Origin: SSC3 sp963769585
GTDB taxonomy: Bacteria > Actinomycetota > Actinomycetes > Propionibacteriales > Nocardioidaceae
NCBI GenBank assembly: GCA_963769585.1
Contig: CAVYMJ010000006.1
Span: 2,418,001 to 2,482,000, forward strand
Length of the DNA: 64,000 nt
Direction: 5' to 3'
The notes under the pieces were generated by a model. The model saw only the letters and a program-made list of their open reading frames with translations, had not been told where the DNA came from and searched no databases. Shown here one piece after another: positions 7,645 to 16,004 of this stretch (positions are counted from its first letter, which is position 1; each line of letters starts with the position of its first letter). Position numbers and translations under genes: made by a program.

Positions 7645-9342
7645 TCACGTGACGATGTCCCGCACCTGCACGCGCTGCTCGTCGGCCTCCTGGTCGGTGA
7701 GCTCGCGTTGGCTCTGCCGCTCTGCCTCGACCCGGCGCAGGTAGTGGTCGACCTCCTCCTCGATCCGGGGTCGCTTCCAGCCCAGCGGACCGGCCATCAG
7801 CTCCGCGGCGGGGCGCGCCGCGGCCACTCCCCGGTCGAACGTCTCGATCGAGATGCGCGTCCGCCGGGTGAGCACGTCGTCAAGATGACGCGCGCCCTCG
7901 TGCGTGACGGCGTACACCACCTCGGCCGACAGGTAGTCCTCAGCCCCAGGCAGCGCGTCGGCGAGCTCGGGTCGCTCGCGGACCAGGGCGAGCAGCTCGT
8001 CCAGGAGGCCGCCGTAGCGGCCGAGCAGGTGCTCGATCCGGGCGCGGTGCAAGCCGCTGCTGGCGGCGATCGAAGCCGCCTGGTTGAGCCGGACCTCGAA
8101 GCCTGCTGCCCCCGCGAGCGGGACCCGCGCGGTGATGCTCGGCGGAACGATGCTGCCCAGCGAGTGGGCCGCCGCGTCGACCGCGTCCTTGGCCATCACC
8201 CGGTACGTCGTCAGCTTCCCGCCGGCGATGATCACCAGGCCCGGCACGGGCGTCACCACGGTGTGCTCGCGGGAGATCCGGCTCGTCGGTTCGGACTCGC
8301 CCGACAACAACGGTCGTAGGCCGGCGTACACCCCGACGACGTCGTCGTGCCGAAGCGGCTCCTTGAGCACCAGGTTGATGTTCTCCAGGATGTAGTCGAT
8401 GTCAGCCTTCGAGGCCGCGGGGTGCGCCTTGTCGAGGCTCCAAGCGGTGTCGGTCGTACCCAGGATCCAGTGCCTCCCCCAGGGGATCACGAAGAGGACC
8501 GACGTCTTGGTGCGCATGATCAGCCCGCTCTGCGAGCGGATCCGGTCGCGTGGCACGACGAGGTGGATTCCCTTGCTGGCTTGGACGTTGAGCGCACCAC
8601 GGCCACCGACCATCGCCTGGATCTCGTCGGTCCACACGCCGGCCGCGTTGACCACCACGTGCGCCCGGATGTCGAACTCCTCGCCGGACTCCAGGTCCCT
8701 GGCCCGTACGCCGGTGACCCGCTCGCCCTCCCGGAGGAACCCGATGCACTTGGTCCGGGTCACCAGGTGGGCGCCCAGACCTGCGGCAGTACGCGCGATC
8801 GTGGTGACCAGCCGGGCGTCGTCGACCTGGGCGTCGTAGTACTTCACTGCTCCGGTGAAGACGTCCGGCTTGAAGTCCGGCACCTCGCGCAGCATCTTGC
8901 GCTTGAGGAGGTGGCGGTGCTTGGGCACCCCCATGTCGTACTTGCCCGCCATCGCCATGGCGTCGTAGAGCGCCAGGCCAGCCCCGACGTAGGGGCGCTC
9001 GTGGTGGCTGCTCAGCGGGTACAGGAACGGGACGGGTCGGACCAGGTGCGGGGCGAGCCGGGTCAACAGCAGGCCGCGCTCCTCGAGCGCCTCACGGACC
9101 AGCCCGAAGTCGAGCATCTCCAGGTAGCGCAGGCCACCGTGGACCAGCTTGCTGCTGCGGCTGCTGGTGCCTGAGGCGAAGTCGCGCTGTTCGATGAGTC
9201 CGGTGGACAGCCCCCGAGCGACGGCGTCGAGGGCGGTCCCGGTCCCGACCACTCCCCCGCCCACCACGAGCACGTCGAGCTCGGCACCCGTCGCCAATGC
9301 CTGCAGAGACGCTGTGCGGGCCTGGGGGCTGAGAGCTGTCAT
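7645..9342 (-). CDS. glpD: glycerol-3-phosphate dehydrogenase
   Basis: A 565-residue FAD enzyme that oxidises glycerol-3-phosphate to dihydroxyacetone phosphate at the membrane and passes electrons to quinone. The FAD motif (VLVVGGGVVGTGTALDA) lies near residue 25, followed by the GlpD signature SSRSSKLVHGGLRYLE and the loop RDFASGTSS; the C-terminal DAO_C region is present and the length is normal. It precedes a terminator and follows guaB3 by 14 bp, so it may also be read from upstream. No glpF or glpK is present in the window. Confidence 0.95.
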   Translation of the reverse strand: MTALSPQARTASLQALATGAELDVLVVGGGVVGTGTALDAVARGLSTGLIEQRDFASGTSSRSSKLVHGGLRYLEMLDFGLVREALEERGLLLTRLAPHLVRPVPFLYPLSSHHERPYVGAGLALYDAMAMAGKYDMGVPKHRHLLKRKMLREVPDFKPDVFTGAVKYYDAQVDDARLVTTIARTAAGLGAHLVTRTKCIGFLREGERVTGVRARDLESGEEFDIRAHVVVNAAGVWTDEIQAMVGGRGALNVQASKGIHLVVPRDRIRSQSGLIMRTKTSVLFVIPWGRHWILGTTDTAWSLDKAHPAASKADIDYILENINLVLKEPLRHDDVVGVYAGLRPLLSGESEPTSRISREHTVVTPVPGLVIIAGGKLTTYRVMAKDAVDAAAHSLGSIVPPSITARVPLAGAAGFEVRLNQAASIAASSGLHRARIEHLLGRYGGLLDELLALVRERPELADALPGAEDYLSAEVVYAVTHEGARHLDDVLTRRTRISIETFDRGVAAARPAAELMAGPLGWKRPRIEEEVDHYLRRVEAERQSQRELTDQEADEQRVQVRDIVT

Positions 9343-9356
9343 GGCGTCGGTGTCGC

Positions 9357-10463
9357 CTACTGGACGACGACCTCCACCCGCTGGAACTCCTTGAGCTCGG
9401 TGTAGCCGGTGGTGGCCATGGAGCGGCGCAGTGCTCCGACGAAGTTCATGGTGCCGTCAGCGGTGTGGGACGGCCCGTACAGGATCTCCTGCAGGGTGCC
9501 GACCGTTCCGATCTCGATGCGCTGCCCTCGCGGGAGGTGGGGATGCCAGGCCTCGGAGCCCCAGTGGTAGCCGGCTCCCGGAGCATCGGTGGCGCGAGCC
9601 AGCGGTGAGCCGACCATCACCGCGTCAGCGCCGCAGGCGATGGCCTTGGCGACGTCTCCGCTCTTACCGATCGACCCGTCAGCGATGACGTGGACATAGC
9701 GGCCTCCGGACTCGTCCATGTAGTCACGCCGTGCAGCGGCGACGTCCGCGACGGCGCTGGCCATCGGGACCGCGAGGCCGAGGACGGTGCGCGTCGTGTG
9801 CGCCGCGCCGCCGCCGAAGCCTACGAGGACGCCGGCGGCGCCGGTCCGCATCAGGTGCAGCGCGGCCTGGTACGTCGCACAGCCACCGACGATGACAGGG
9901 ACGTCGAGCTCGTAGATGAACTCCTTGAGGTTCAACGGCTCGGCCTGGCCCGAGACATGCTCGGCGCTGACCGTGGTACCGCGGATGACGAACATATCCA
10001 CTCCGGCATCCACCACGGTCTTGGCGAAGTCCTTGGTGCGCTGAGGGCTCAGCGAGCCCGCCACGGTCACCCCCGACTCCCGCATCTGTCGCAGCCGGGC
10101 GGTGATCAGCTCCGGCTTGATCGGCTCGGCGTAGATCTCCTGCAGCCGCTTGGTCGCCGCCTCGTTGTCCAGGCTGGCGACCTCGGCGAAGAGGTCGCTC
10201 GGGTCGTCGTACCGCGTCCAGAGACCCTCCAGGTCCAGGACACCCAGGCCCCCCTGCCGTCCGAACGCGACGGCGGTCTCGGGTGACATCACCGAGTCCA
10301 TCGGAGCAGCAACGACGGGGATCTCGAAGCGGTAGGCGTCGATCTGCCAGTGCGTCGACACCTCTTCGGGGTCGCGGGTTCGGCGTGAGGGGACGATAGC
10401 GATGTCGTCGAAGGAGTAGGCACGGCGGCCACGCTTGGCGCGCCCGATCTCGATCTCTTGCAC
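9357..10463 (-). CDS. guaB3: GuaB3-family IMP dehydrogenase-like protein
   Basis: A 368-residue (beta/alpha)8 protein of the IMPDH/GMP reductase superfamily that lacks the CBS domains. It begins with the GuaB3 form of the family start (SFDDIAIVPSRRTRDPEEV). Where true IMPDH has GSICTTR, this protein has GAAHTTR, so the catalytic Cys is replaced by His222; the downstream phosphate loop (ADGSIGKSGDVAKAIA, MVGSPLA) is kept. The family occurs next to guaB in actinobacteria, as here, and its reaction is not settled: a role in purine nucleotide conversion is likely from family knowledge only. Confidence 0.9.
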   Translation of the reverse strand: MQEIEIGRAKRGRRAYSFDDIAIVPSRRTRDPEEVSTHWQIDAYRFEIPVVAAPMDSVMSPETAVAFGRQGGLGVLDLEGLWTRYDDPSDLFAEVASLDNEAATKRLQEIYAEPIKPELITARLRQMRESGVTVAGSLSPQRTKDFAKTVVDAGVDMFVIRGTTVSAEHVSGQAEPLNLKEFIYELDVPVIVGGCATYQAALHLMRTGAAGVLVGFGGGAAHTTRTVLGLAVPMASAVADVAAARRDYMDESGGRYVHVIADGSIGKSGDVAKAIACGADAVMVGSPLARATDAPGAGYHWGSEAWHPHLPRGQRIEIGTVGTLQEILYGPSHTADGTMNFVGALRRSMATTGYTELKEFQRVEVVVQ

Positions 10464-10501
10464 GGCAAGAGCCTAGCGAGACGGGACCGGGTCAGGACCA
10501 G

Positions 10502-10525
10502 CGGCCGACCGTGAGCTCTCGGCCG
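10502..10525 (-). terminator. hairpin between guaB and guaB3
   Basis: CGGCCGA (10502-10508) pairs with TCGGCCG (10519-10525) around a 10-base loop, in the 90-bp gap after the guaB stop. No T-tract follows, so it may only weaken read-through into guaB3. Confidence 0.4.
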
Positions 10526-10553
10526 GGCCTCGAACAGGGCGAAGCCGCTGCGT

Positions 10554-12071
10554 CTACAGACCCGAGTAGTTGGGTGCCTCCACCGTCATCTGGATGTCGT
10601 GAGGGTGGCTCTCCTTGAGCGAGGCCTGGGTGATCCTGATGAACTGGCCCCTCGCCTGCAGTTCGGGGATCGTCCGGGCACCGACGTAGAACATCGACTG
10701 CTGCAGACCTCCCACAAGCTGGTGGGCGACCGCAGCCAGTGGCCCTCGGTAGGCGACCTGGCCCTCGATGCCCTCGGGGACGAGCTTGTCGTCGCTACTC
10801 ACCTCGGCCTGGAAGTAGCGGTCCTTGGAGTAGGACTTCTTACCGCGTGAGGACATCGCGCCCAGCGAGCCCATCCCACGGTAGGACTTGAACTGCTTGC
10901 CGTTGACGAAGACCAGATCGCCGGGGCTCTCCTCACAGCCGGCCAGCAGCGAACCGACCATGACCGTCTCGGCGCCTGCGACGATCGCCTTGGCGATGTC
11001 ACCGGAGTGCTGGAGGCCGCCGTCGGCGATCACCGGAACGCCAGCCGGCTGGGCTGCGAGCGAGGCTTCGAAGACAGCGGTCACCTGAGGGACACCGACG
11101 CCTGTCACGACCCGCGTCGTACAGATGGAGCCTGGGCCGACTCCCACCTTGATCGCGTCTGCTCCAGCGTCGACGAAGGCCTGGGCACCGGCCCTGGTGG
11201 CGACGTTCCCGCCGATGACCTGCACGTGCCGGGTGGCAGGGTCGGTCTTGAGCCGCTTGACCATGTCGAGCAGCAGCCGGACGTGACCGTGGGCGGTGTC
11301 GGCGACCAGTACGTCGACCCCGGCATCGATCAGGGTCGTGGCGCGCTGCCAGGCGTCGCCGAAGTAGCCGATGGCTGCACCCACCATCAGCCGACCGTCG
11401 CTGTCCTTGGATGCCTTCGGGAACTGCTCGGACTTCACGAAGTCCTTGACCGTGATCAGCCCGGCCAGGGTGCCGTCGCTCTCCACGATCGGGAGCCGCT
11501 CGCGCTTGTGCTGACGAAGCAGGGCCGTCGCCGCCTCGCGCGAGATCCCGACCTCGGCGGTGATCAGCGGCATCGGCGTCATCACCTCGTTGACCTTGGT
11601 GCCGGCCCACTCGGCGACCGGAGTGAACCGCAGGTCGCGGTTGGTGACGATGCCCAGCAGACGGTTGTCCACATCCACGACCGGGAGCCCGGAGACGCGG
11701 TACTCCCCGCAACGCTCGTCGAGCTCCTCCAGGGTCGCGTCAGGGCCGATCGTGATGGGGTTGGAGATCATGCCGGTCTGGGTGCGCTTGACCAAGTCCA
11801 CCTGGTACGCCTGGTCCTCCAGCGAGAGGTTGCGGTGCAGGACGCCGATGCCCCCTTGGCGCGCCATTGCGATCGCCATCCGCGACTCGGTCACGGTGTC
11901 CATCGCCGCCGAGATCAGCGGGACCCTCAGAGTGATCTCCCGGGTCAGCCGGGTGGTCGTGTCCACCTCGCTCGGGACCACATCGGTGTCCCCGGGCAGC
12001 AGCAGGACGTCGTCGTAGGTCAGACCGAGTGCAGCGAACTTGGCAGGTACGCCGGCGGGGGTGATGTCCAT
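10554..12071 (-). CDS. guaB: IMP dehydrogenase
   Basis: GuaB oxidises IMP to XMP with NAD+, the committed step to GMP. The 505-residue protein has the catalytic barrel start (LTYDDVLLLPG), two CBS domains at about 105-155 and 165-215, the catalytic loop GPGSICTTR with Cys317, the IMP phosphate site (ADGGLQHSGDIAKAI) and the flap GSLGAMSSRG. The ATG at 12071 is preceded by GGAAGG at good spacing, and a TAGAAT (minus strand, 12100-12105) could be its -10 box. guaB3 follows on the same strand and guaA lies further along, so the GMP branch is grouped. Confidence 0.97.
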   Translation of the reverse strand: MDITPAGVPAKFAALGLTYDDVLLLPGDTDVVPSEVDTTTRLTREITLRVPLISAAMDTVTESRMAIAMARQGGIGVLHRNLSLEDQAYQVDLVKRTQTGMISNPITIGPDATLEELDERCGEYRVSGLPVVDVDNRLLGIVTNRDLRFTPVAEWAGTKVNEVMTPMPLITAEVGISREAATALLRQHKRERLPIVESDGTLAGLITVKDFVKSEQFPKASKDSDGRLMVGAAIGYFGDAWQRATTLIDAGVDVLVADTAHGHVRLLLDMVKRLKTDPATRHVQVIGGNVATRAGAQAFVDAGADAIKVGVGPGSICTTRVVTGVGVPQVTAVFEASLAAQPAGVPVIADGGLQHSGDIAKAIVAGAETVMVGSLLAGCEESPGDLVFVNGKQFKSYRGMGSLGAMSSRGKKSYSKDRYFQAEVSSDDKLVPEGIEGQVAYRGPLAAVAHQLVGGLQQSMFYVGARTIPELQARGQFIRITQASLKESHPHDIQMTVEAPNYSGL

Positions 12072-12111
12072 GAGACCTTCCGGTGGAGTCGGTCCCGCGA
12101 TTCTATCCGGC

Positions 12112-12145
12112 GCCGACCAGCACGACCCGAGCTGTGCTGGCCGGC
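12112..12145 (-). terminator. hairpin after the ACT-GNAT gene
   Basis: GCCG-A-CCAGCAC (12112-12123) pairs with GTGCTGG-C-CGGC (12134-12145), 11 pairs with one mismatch around a 10-base loop. It lies about 50 bp past the end of the ACT-GNAT gene and just before the likely guaB promoter, where a terminator is expected. Confidence 0.55.
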
Positions 12146-12193
12146 GGACCGGCTAGTGCCCCTGCCCAACAGGTGACGACCCCCCATCCGGCG

Positions 12194-13237
12194 TCAGGCC
12201 GGGGCAGAGTCGAGGAGTCGAAAACCGACCGCCCCCCCGACGTCGTGGTGCAACGGGACGACGCGCCTGGTCGAGACGGTCAGGACCACGCGTCCGTTGC
12301 TGTGCCGCACCCGACCGCTGAGGCCCGACGCGGCCGACAGCTTCGGTAGTGCAGCAATGTTGTGCTCCGACTGCAGCACGAGCTCGTCCGCGCCGTGCGC
12401 CTTGGCGACCCTGGCGGCCAGGCCGAGCAACCGGGTACCGATCCCGCGGCCCTGCCAGCCGTCTTCGACCAGCAGGGAGGCCTCGGCCTGAACGCCGGTC
12501 GTGAGGGTCGCCAGCCCGACGATCTCGTCTCCCACGTACGCCACCAGCGCTGGCCCCTCAGCCAGGAGGCGGCGGGCCAGCCGGGGCTGCAACCCGGCCA
12601 GCGGTGCCTGGAAACGACCGATCAGGGACTGCGCCGAGCAGCGTCCGGCCATCCGCACCAGCGCCGAGGCATCACCAGGGTCAGCGAGCCGGTAGTCCGG
12701 CTCAGCGGCCACGTCGGGCATCGACGGTGCGTGGGACTGGTCCCGAGCCAACAGGTCGTCCACGACGGAGGCGAACGCGGTCGCCCGAGCCTCTTCGGTG
12801 ACTGTGAAGGGAGCCGCTCGGTAGACCTTCACCACCGTGCCGGCGACCGCAACGTCGAGCCTTGCCAGGAACGGCTTCAGCTCGTCTGGGCCGGCCTGCG
12901 CGTCGAGCAGCTCGGTGAGGGCCTCGGTAATCAGCTCCGGGTTCTCCGCGACGTGGCCGACGGCGAGCAGGTAGTTCGTCGGCCCGTCCACCAGGGCGTG
13001 CGCGGTGCAGGCCGAGACCGCGACCTGCAGGCCTCCCGCGTCCTCGACCAGGGCAGCGACCTCCGCGAGCTCCCACCCGTCGGGCGTGCTGAGGATCAGC
13101 TCGTCGGTCACCGCCGCGTGCACGCCCGGGAAGATCTGCAGACCCAGGATGTTCACCTCTGCATCGCCGCAGCGGCCGGCGAGTAGGGCGAGCGCACCGG
13201 GACGGTCAGCGAGCGTTGTACGCACTCTCCAAAGCAT
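12194..13237 (-). CDS. ACT domain-GNAT acetyltransferase fusion
   Basis: A 347-residue two-domain protein. Residues 1-80 look like an ACT domain (MLWRVRTTLADRPGALALLA, a ligand-binding fold that usually senses amino acids). About residues 180-320 form a GNAT acetyltransferase with the acetyl-CoA motif DGWQGRGIGTRLLGLAA. A middle segment has no clear family. By analogy with known regulated acetyltransferases, the ACT part may tune activity to an amino acid; that is inference. I prefer the ATG at 13237; a GTG at 13249 is also open. The gene is divergent from the small HTH gene at 13396. Confidence 0.8.
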   Translation of the reverse strand: MLWRVRTTLADRPGALALLAGRCGDAEVNILGLQIFPGVHAAVTDELILSTPDGWELAEVAALVEDAGGLQVAVSACTAHALVDGPTNYLLAVGHVAENPELITEALTELLDAQAGPDELKPFLARLDVAVAGTVVKVYRAAPFTVTEEARATAFASVVDDLLARDQSHAPSMPDVAAEPDYRLADPGDASALVRMAGRCSAQSLIGRFQAPLAGLQPRLARRLLAEGPALVAYVGDEIVGLATLTTGVQAEASLLVEDGWQGRGIGTRLLGLAARVAKAHGADELVLQSEHNIAALPKLSAASGLSGRVRHSNGRVVLTVSTRRVVPLHHDVGGAVGFRLLDSAPA

Positions 13238-13395
13238 CGGGGTTCCCACCCTTCCTTGTCCTGGATCCCAGGGAACACCACCGTTGTTGCGGCCCTGCTC
13301 CCGCCGTGTTGCGATCCGGTGAACCAGGGACCAAGGGCCCTTTCCCGATCCTCCGCGGCGGGGCTAGGTTGGCCATAACCCCCTTGGAGTCAGTG

Positions 13396-13716
13396 ATGCA
13401 GGTACAGACGTTCAACCCCGCCTCGATCCTGGGATGTACGCCGGAAGAGGCCAGTGCCCTGCTACGTGGGCGCGTCGTCACCCCGGGTGAGGTCGAGGCG
13501 GTCGCGCGCTCGCACTACCACTGGCGCAGGCACCTACACGACGACAGCTCGTACTGGGTCGTCACCAGCCAGGCGGCTCGCATCCTCGGCCTCTCGCCTC
13601 GCGAGGTGACGACCCTCCTGGACCGCCGACGGCTGCCGTTCGTGACCGACCGCAGCGGGGTTCGCCTGATGCGGCGCCAGGACATCGAGGCCGCCGCGCC
13701 GTACGTCCGCCGGTGA
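13396..13716 (+). CDS. small helix-turn-helix protein
   Basis: A 106-residue protein. Residues 55-100 contain an excisionase/MerR-like winged HTH: TSQAARILGLSPREVTTLLD, then a turn with RRRLPFVTDRSGVRLMRRQD, matching the pattern of HTH_17 domains in which the second helix reads DNA and a wing follows. The N-terminal half (EEASALLRGRVVTPGEVEA) has no known family. The ATG at 13396 has GGAG 7 bases upstream. It is transcribed away from the ACT-GNAT gene and ends at a strong bidirectional terminator. Its targets are unknown; it could regulate its divergent neighbour. Confidence 0.75.
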   Translation: MQVQTFNPASILGCTPEEASALLRGRVVTPGEVEAVARSHYHWRRHLHDDSSYWVVTSQAARILGLSPREVTTLLDRRRLPFVTDRSGVRLMRRQDIEAAAPYVRR

Positions 13717-13733
13717 GCGGACCCCCACAGACG

Positions 13734-13767
13734 CGAAGCGCCGCCTGGAGGACCAGGCGGCGCTTCG
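13734..13767. terminator. bidirectional terminator, 15-bp perfect stem
   Basis: CGAAGCGCCGCCTGG (13734-13748) and CCAGGCGGCGCTTCG (13753-13767) pair perfectly around an AGGA loop, between the convergent ends of the HTH gene and groEL. TTCGTT follows on the plus strand. Confidence 0.9.
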
Positions 13768-13785
13768 TTCGTTGTGGGCTGTGGC

Positions 13786-15414
13786 TCAGTGGCCGTGACC
13801 GTGGCCGTGGCCGTGGCCACCGGCGGCGGACGCGTCCTCGTCCTCGGGCTTCTCCACGATCAGCGTCTCGGTCGTGAGCAGCATGCCCGCGATGGAGCTG
13901 GCGTTGACCAGGGCCGATCGGGTGACCTTGACCGGGTCAAGGACGCCCTGGGCGACAAGGTCGCCGTAGACACCAGTGGCAGCGTTGTAGCCCTCTCCGG
14001 GAACACCCTCGCGGACCTTCGCCACGACGACGAACCCGTTGTCGCCACCGTTCTCGGCGATCCAGCGCAACGGCTGGTCGGCTGCCTTGCGGACGATGTG
14101 CACACCGGTCGCCTCGTCACCGGTGAGGCCGAGGCCGTCGGAGAGCACAGAGACGGCGTGCACCAGAGCGCTACCGCCACCGGCGATGATGCCCTCCTCG
14201 ATCGCGGCGCGTGTCGCGGAGACGGCGTCCTCGATGCGGTGCTTCTTCTCCTTCAGCTCCACCTCGGTGGCGGCGCCGACCTTGACCACGCAGACGCCTC
14301 CAGCCAGCTTGGCCAGACGCTCCTGCAGCTTCTCGGTGTCCCAGTCGCTGTCTGAAGCCTCGATCTCGGCCTTGATCTGGTTGACCCGGCCGTTCACCTC
14401 GGCCTGGTCCCCAGCGCCGTCGACGATCGTGGTGTTGTCCTTGGTGATCACGACGCGGCGGGCCTGGCCCAGCACGTCGAGGCCGACCTGGTCGAGCTTG
14501 AGACCGACCTCCGGCGCCACGACCTGGCCGCCGGTGAGAACCGCGATGTCCTGAAGCATGGACTTGCGGCGGTCACCGAAGGCGGGCGCCTTGACCGCGG
14601 CGGCGCTGAACGTGCCGCGAATCTTGTTCACCACCAAGGTCGAGAGGGCCTCGCCGTCTACGTCCTCGGCGAGGATGAACAGCGGCTTGCCTGCCTGGAT
14701 GACCTTCTCCAGAAGCGGGAGCAGATCGCCGATCGCGGAGATCTTGCCCTGGTGGAGCAGGATGTACGGGTCCTCGAGGACTGCTTCCATCCGCTCCGGG
14801 TCACTCACGAAGTACGGCGAGATGTAGCCCTTGTCGAACTGCATCCCCTCGGTGAACTCCAGCTCGGTGCCCATGGTGTTGGACTCCTCGACGGTGATGA
14901 CACCGTCCTTGCCGACCTTGTCGAACGCCTCGGCGAGCAGGTCGCCGATTACCGCATCGCGGCTCGACACCGTGGCAACGGCGGCCATGTCGGCCTTGTC
15001 GTGGACCTCGCGGGCAGCCTTGAGCAGCGCGTCGCCGACCGCCTCGACGGCCTTGTCCATGCCGCGCTTGAGCGACATCGGGTTGGCTCCGGCTGCGACC
15101 GCGCGGAGGCCCTCGTGGACCATCGCTTGGGCGAGCACGGTGGCGGTCGTGGTGCCGTCACCGGCGACGTCGTTGGTCTTGGTCGCGACCTCCTTGGTGA
15201 GCTGGGCCCCAAGGTTCTCGAAGGGGTCGTCCAGCTCGATCTCGCGAGCAACGGTGACACCGTCGTTGGTGATGGTGGGTGCGCCCCACTTCTTGTCGAG
15301 GACGACGTAACGGCCCTTGGGGCCGAGCGTGACCTTGACGGCGTTGGCGAGGGCGTCGACACCGCGCTCTAGTGAGCGGCGCGCGTTCTCGTCAAACTCC
15401 AGGATCTTCGGCAT
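13786..15414 (-). CDS. groEL: chaperonin GroEL (GroEL1 type)
   Basis: Large subunit of the ATP-driven folding chamber. The 542-residue protein has the full-length chaperonin fold including the ATP loop GDGTTTATVLAQA and GAGDGTT-like contacts. The C-terminus ends in GGHGHGHGHGH instead of the usual GGM repeat. A His-rich tail marks the actinobacterial GroEL1 copy that is encoded beside groES; a second copy with a GGM tail normally lies elsewhere in the genome (not seen here). It is the second gene of the groES-groEL pair, 122 bp after groES, and is under the CIRCE operators. Confidence 0.97.
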   Translation of the reverse strand: MPKILEFDENARRSLERGVDALANAVKVTLGPKGRYVVLDKKWGAPTITNDGVTVAREIELDDPFENLGAQLTKEVATKTNDVAGDGTTTATVLAQAMVHEGLRAVAAGANPMSLKRGMDKAVEAVGDALLKAAREVHDKADMAAVATVSSRDAVIGDLLAEAFDKVGKDGVITVEESNTMGTELEFTEGMQFDKGYISPYFVSDPERMEAVLEDPYILLHQGKISAIGDLLPLLEKVIQAGKPLFILAEDVDGEALSTLVVNKIRGTFSAAAVKAPAFGDRRKSMLQDIAVLTGGQVVAPEVGLKLDQVGLDVLGQARRVVITKDNTTIVDGAGDQAEVNGRVNQIKAEIEASDSDWDTEKLQERLAKLAGGVCVVKVGAATEVELKEKKHRIEDAVSATRAAIEEGIIAGGGSALVHAVSVLSDGLGLTGDEATGVHIVRKAADQPLRWIAENGGDNGFVVVAKVREGVPGEGYNAATGVYGDLVAQGVLDPVKVTRSALVNASSIAGMLLTTETLIVEKPEDEDASAAGGHGHGHGHGH

Positions 15415-15464
15415 CTGCGAAGTTCCACCTTCCGTGGTTAGAGACTGAGTGTGGGAACCGACGA

Positions 15465-15516
15465 CGCCCCAGGGGCCCGAGCGCTCGACGGTGTCGAAGG
15501 CGGGCCGCCCGGGGCG
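15465..15516 (-). repeat. hairpin in the groES-groEL gap
   Basis: CGCCCC (15465-15470) can pair with GGGGCG (15511-15516), with an inner TCGAC-GGT-GTCGA stem. It lies in the 122-bp intergenic part of the bicistronic groES-groEL transcript and could mark RNA processing or partial termination. Confidence 0.4.
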
Positions 15517-15536
15517 GAGTCAGTTGAGTGCGTTGG

Positions 15537-15830
15537 TCAGCCGATGACGGCAAGGACGTCGCGCGCCGAGAGGATGAGGTACTCCTCACCGGTGTACTTC
15601 ACCTCGGTGCCGCCGTACTTGCTGTAGATGACCTTGTCGCCGACGTTCAAGTCGAGCGGAACGCGGTTGCCGTTGTCATCGACGCGTCCCGGACCGATAG
15701 CAAGGACTTCGCCCTCCTGGGGCTTCTCCTTGGCCGTGTCCGGGATGACCAGGCCGGAAGCCGTGGTCTGCTCGGCGTCGAGGGGCTTCACGAGGATCCG
15801 GTCCTCGAGAGGCTTGATGTTGACCGACAC
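15537..15830 (-). CDS. groES: co-chaperonin GroES
   Basis: The 97-residue lid of the chaperonin. It begins with NIKPLEDRILVKP, has the mobile loop (EQTTASGLVIPDTAKEKPQ, about residues 17-35) that docks on GroEL, and ends with EEYLILSARDVLAVIG. I chose the GTG at 15830 because GGAGG lies 8 bases upstream and it matches the family start; an in-frame ATG at 15845 would add five residues. Two CIRCE operators lie about 90-150 bp upstream, so heat-shock control by HrcA is expected. Confidence 0.97.
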   Translation of the reverse strand: MSVNIKPLEDRILVKPLDAEQTTASGLVIPDTAKEKPQEGEVLAIGPGRVDDNGNRVPLDLNVGDKVIYSKYGGTEVKYTGEEYLILSARDVLAVIG

Positions 15831-15921
15831 GATGTCGACCTCCACTTTTCCGTGTGCTGAGTTGAGTCAGGTCGCCTGTGCTCGCGTACGCCGTCGCGGG
15901 GGTCGTACGTCTGCCCAGGCA

Positions 15922-15948
15922 TTAGCACCCTCAGGGTGAGAGTGCTAA
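15922..15948. promoter_or_regulatory. CIRCE operator 1 (HrcA site)
   Basis: TTAGCACCC-N9-GAGTGCTAA matches the CIRCE consensus TTAGCACTC-N9-GAGTGCTAA with one mismatch. It is upstream of groES on the minus strand. Confidence 0.93.
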
Positions 15949-15955
15949 CCCGAGA

Positions 15956-15982
15956 CTAGCACTCGCCAGAGGCGAGTGCCAG
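15956..15982. promoter_or_regulatory. CIRCE operator 2 (HrcA site)
   Basis: CTAGCACTC-N9-GAGTGCCAG matches CIRCE with three mismatches, mostly symmetric at the outer ends. It starts 34 bp after the first site, and ends 22 bp before the divergent methyltransferase start at 16005. Confidence 0.85.
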
Positions 15983-16004
15983 ATCGGATCCGCTGACTGG
16001 TTGG

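Noticed and set aside
13801..13825. GTGGCC tandem repeat
   Set aside because: It is the reading of the GroEL His-Gly tail, not a regulatory repeat.
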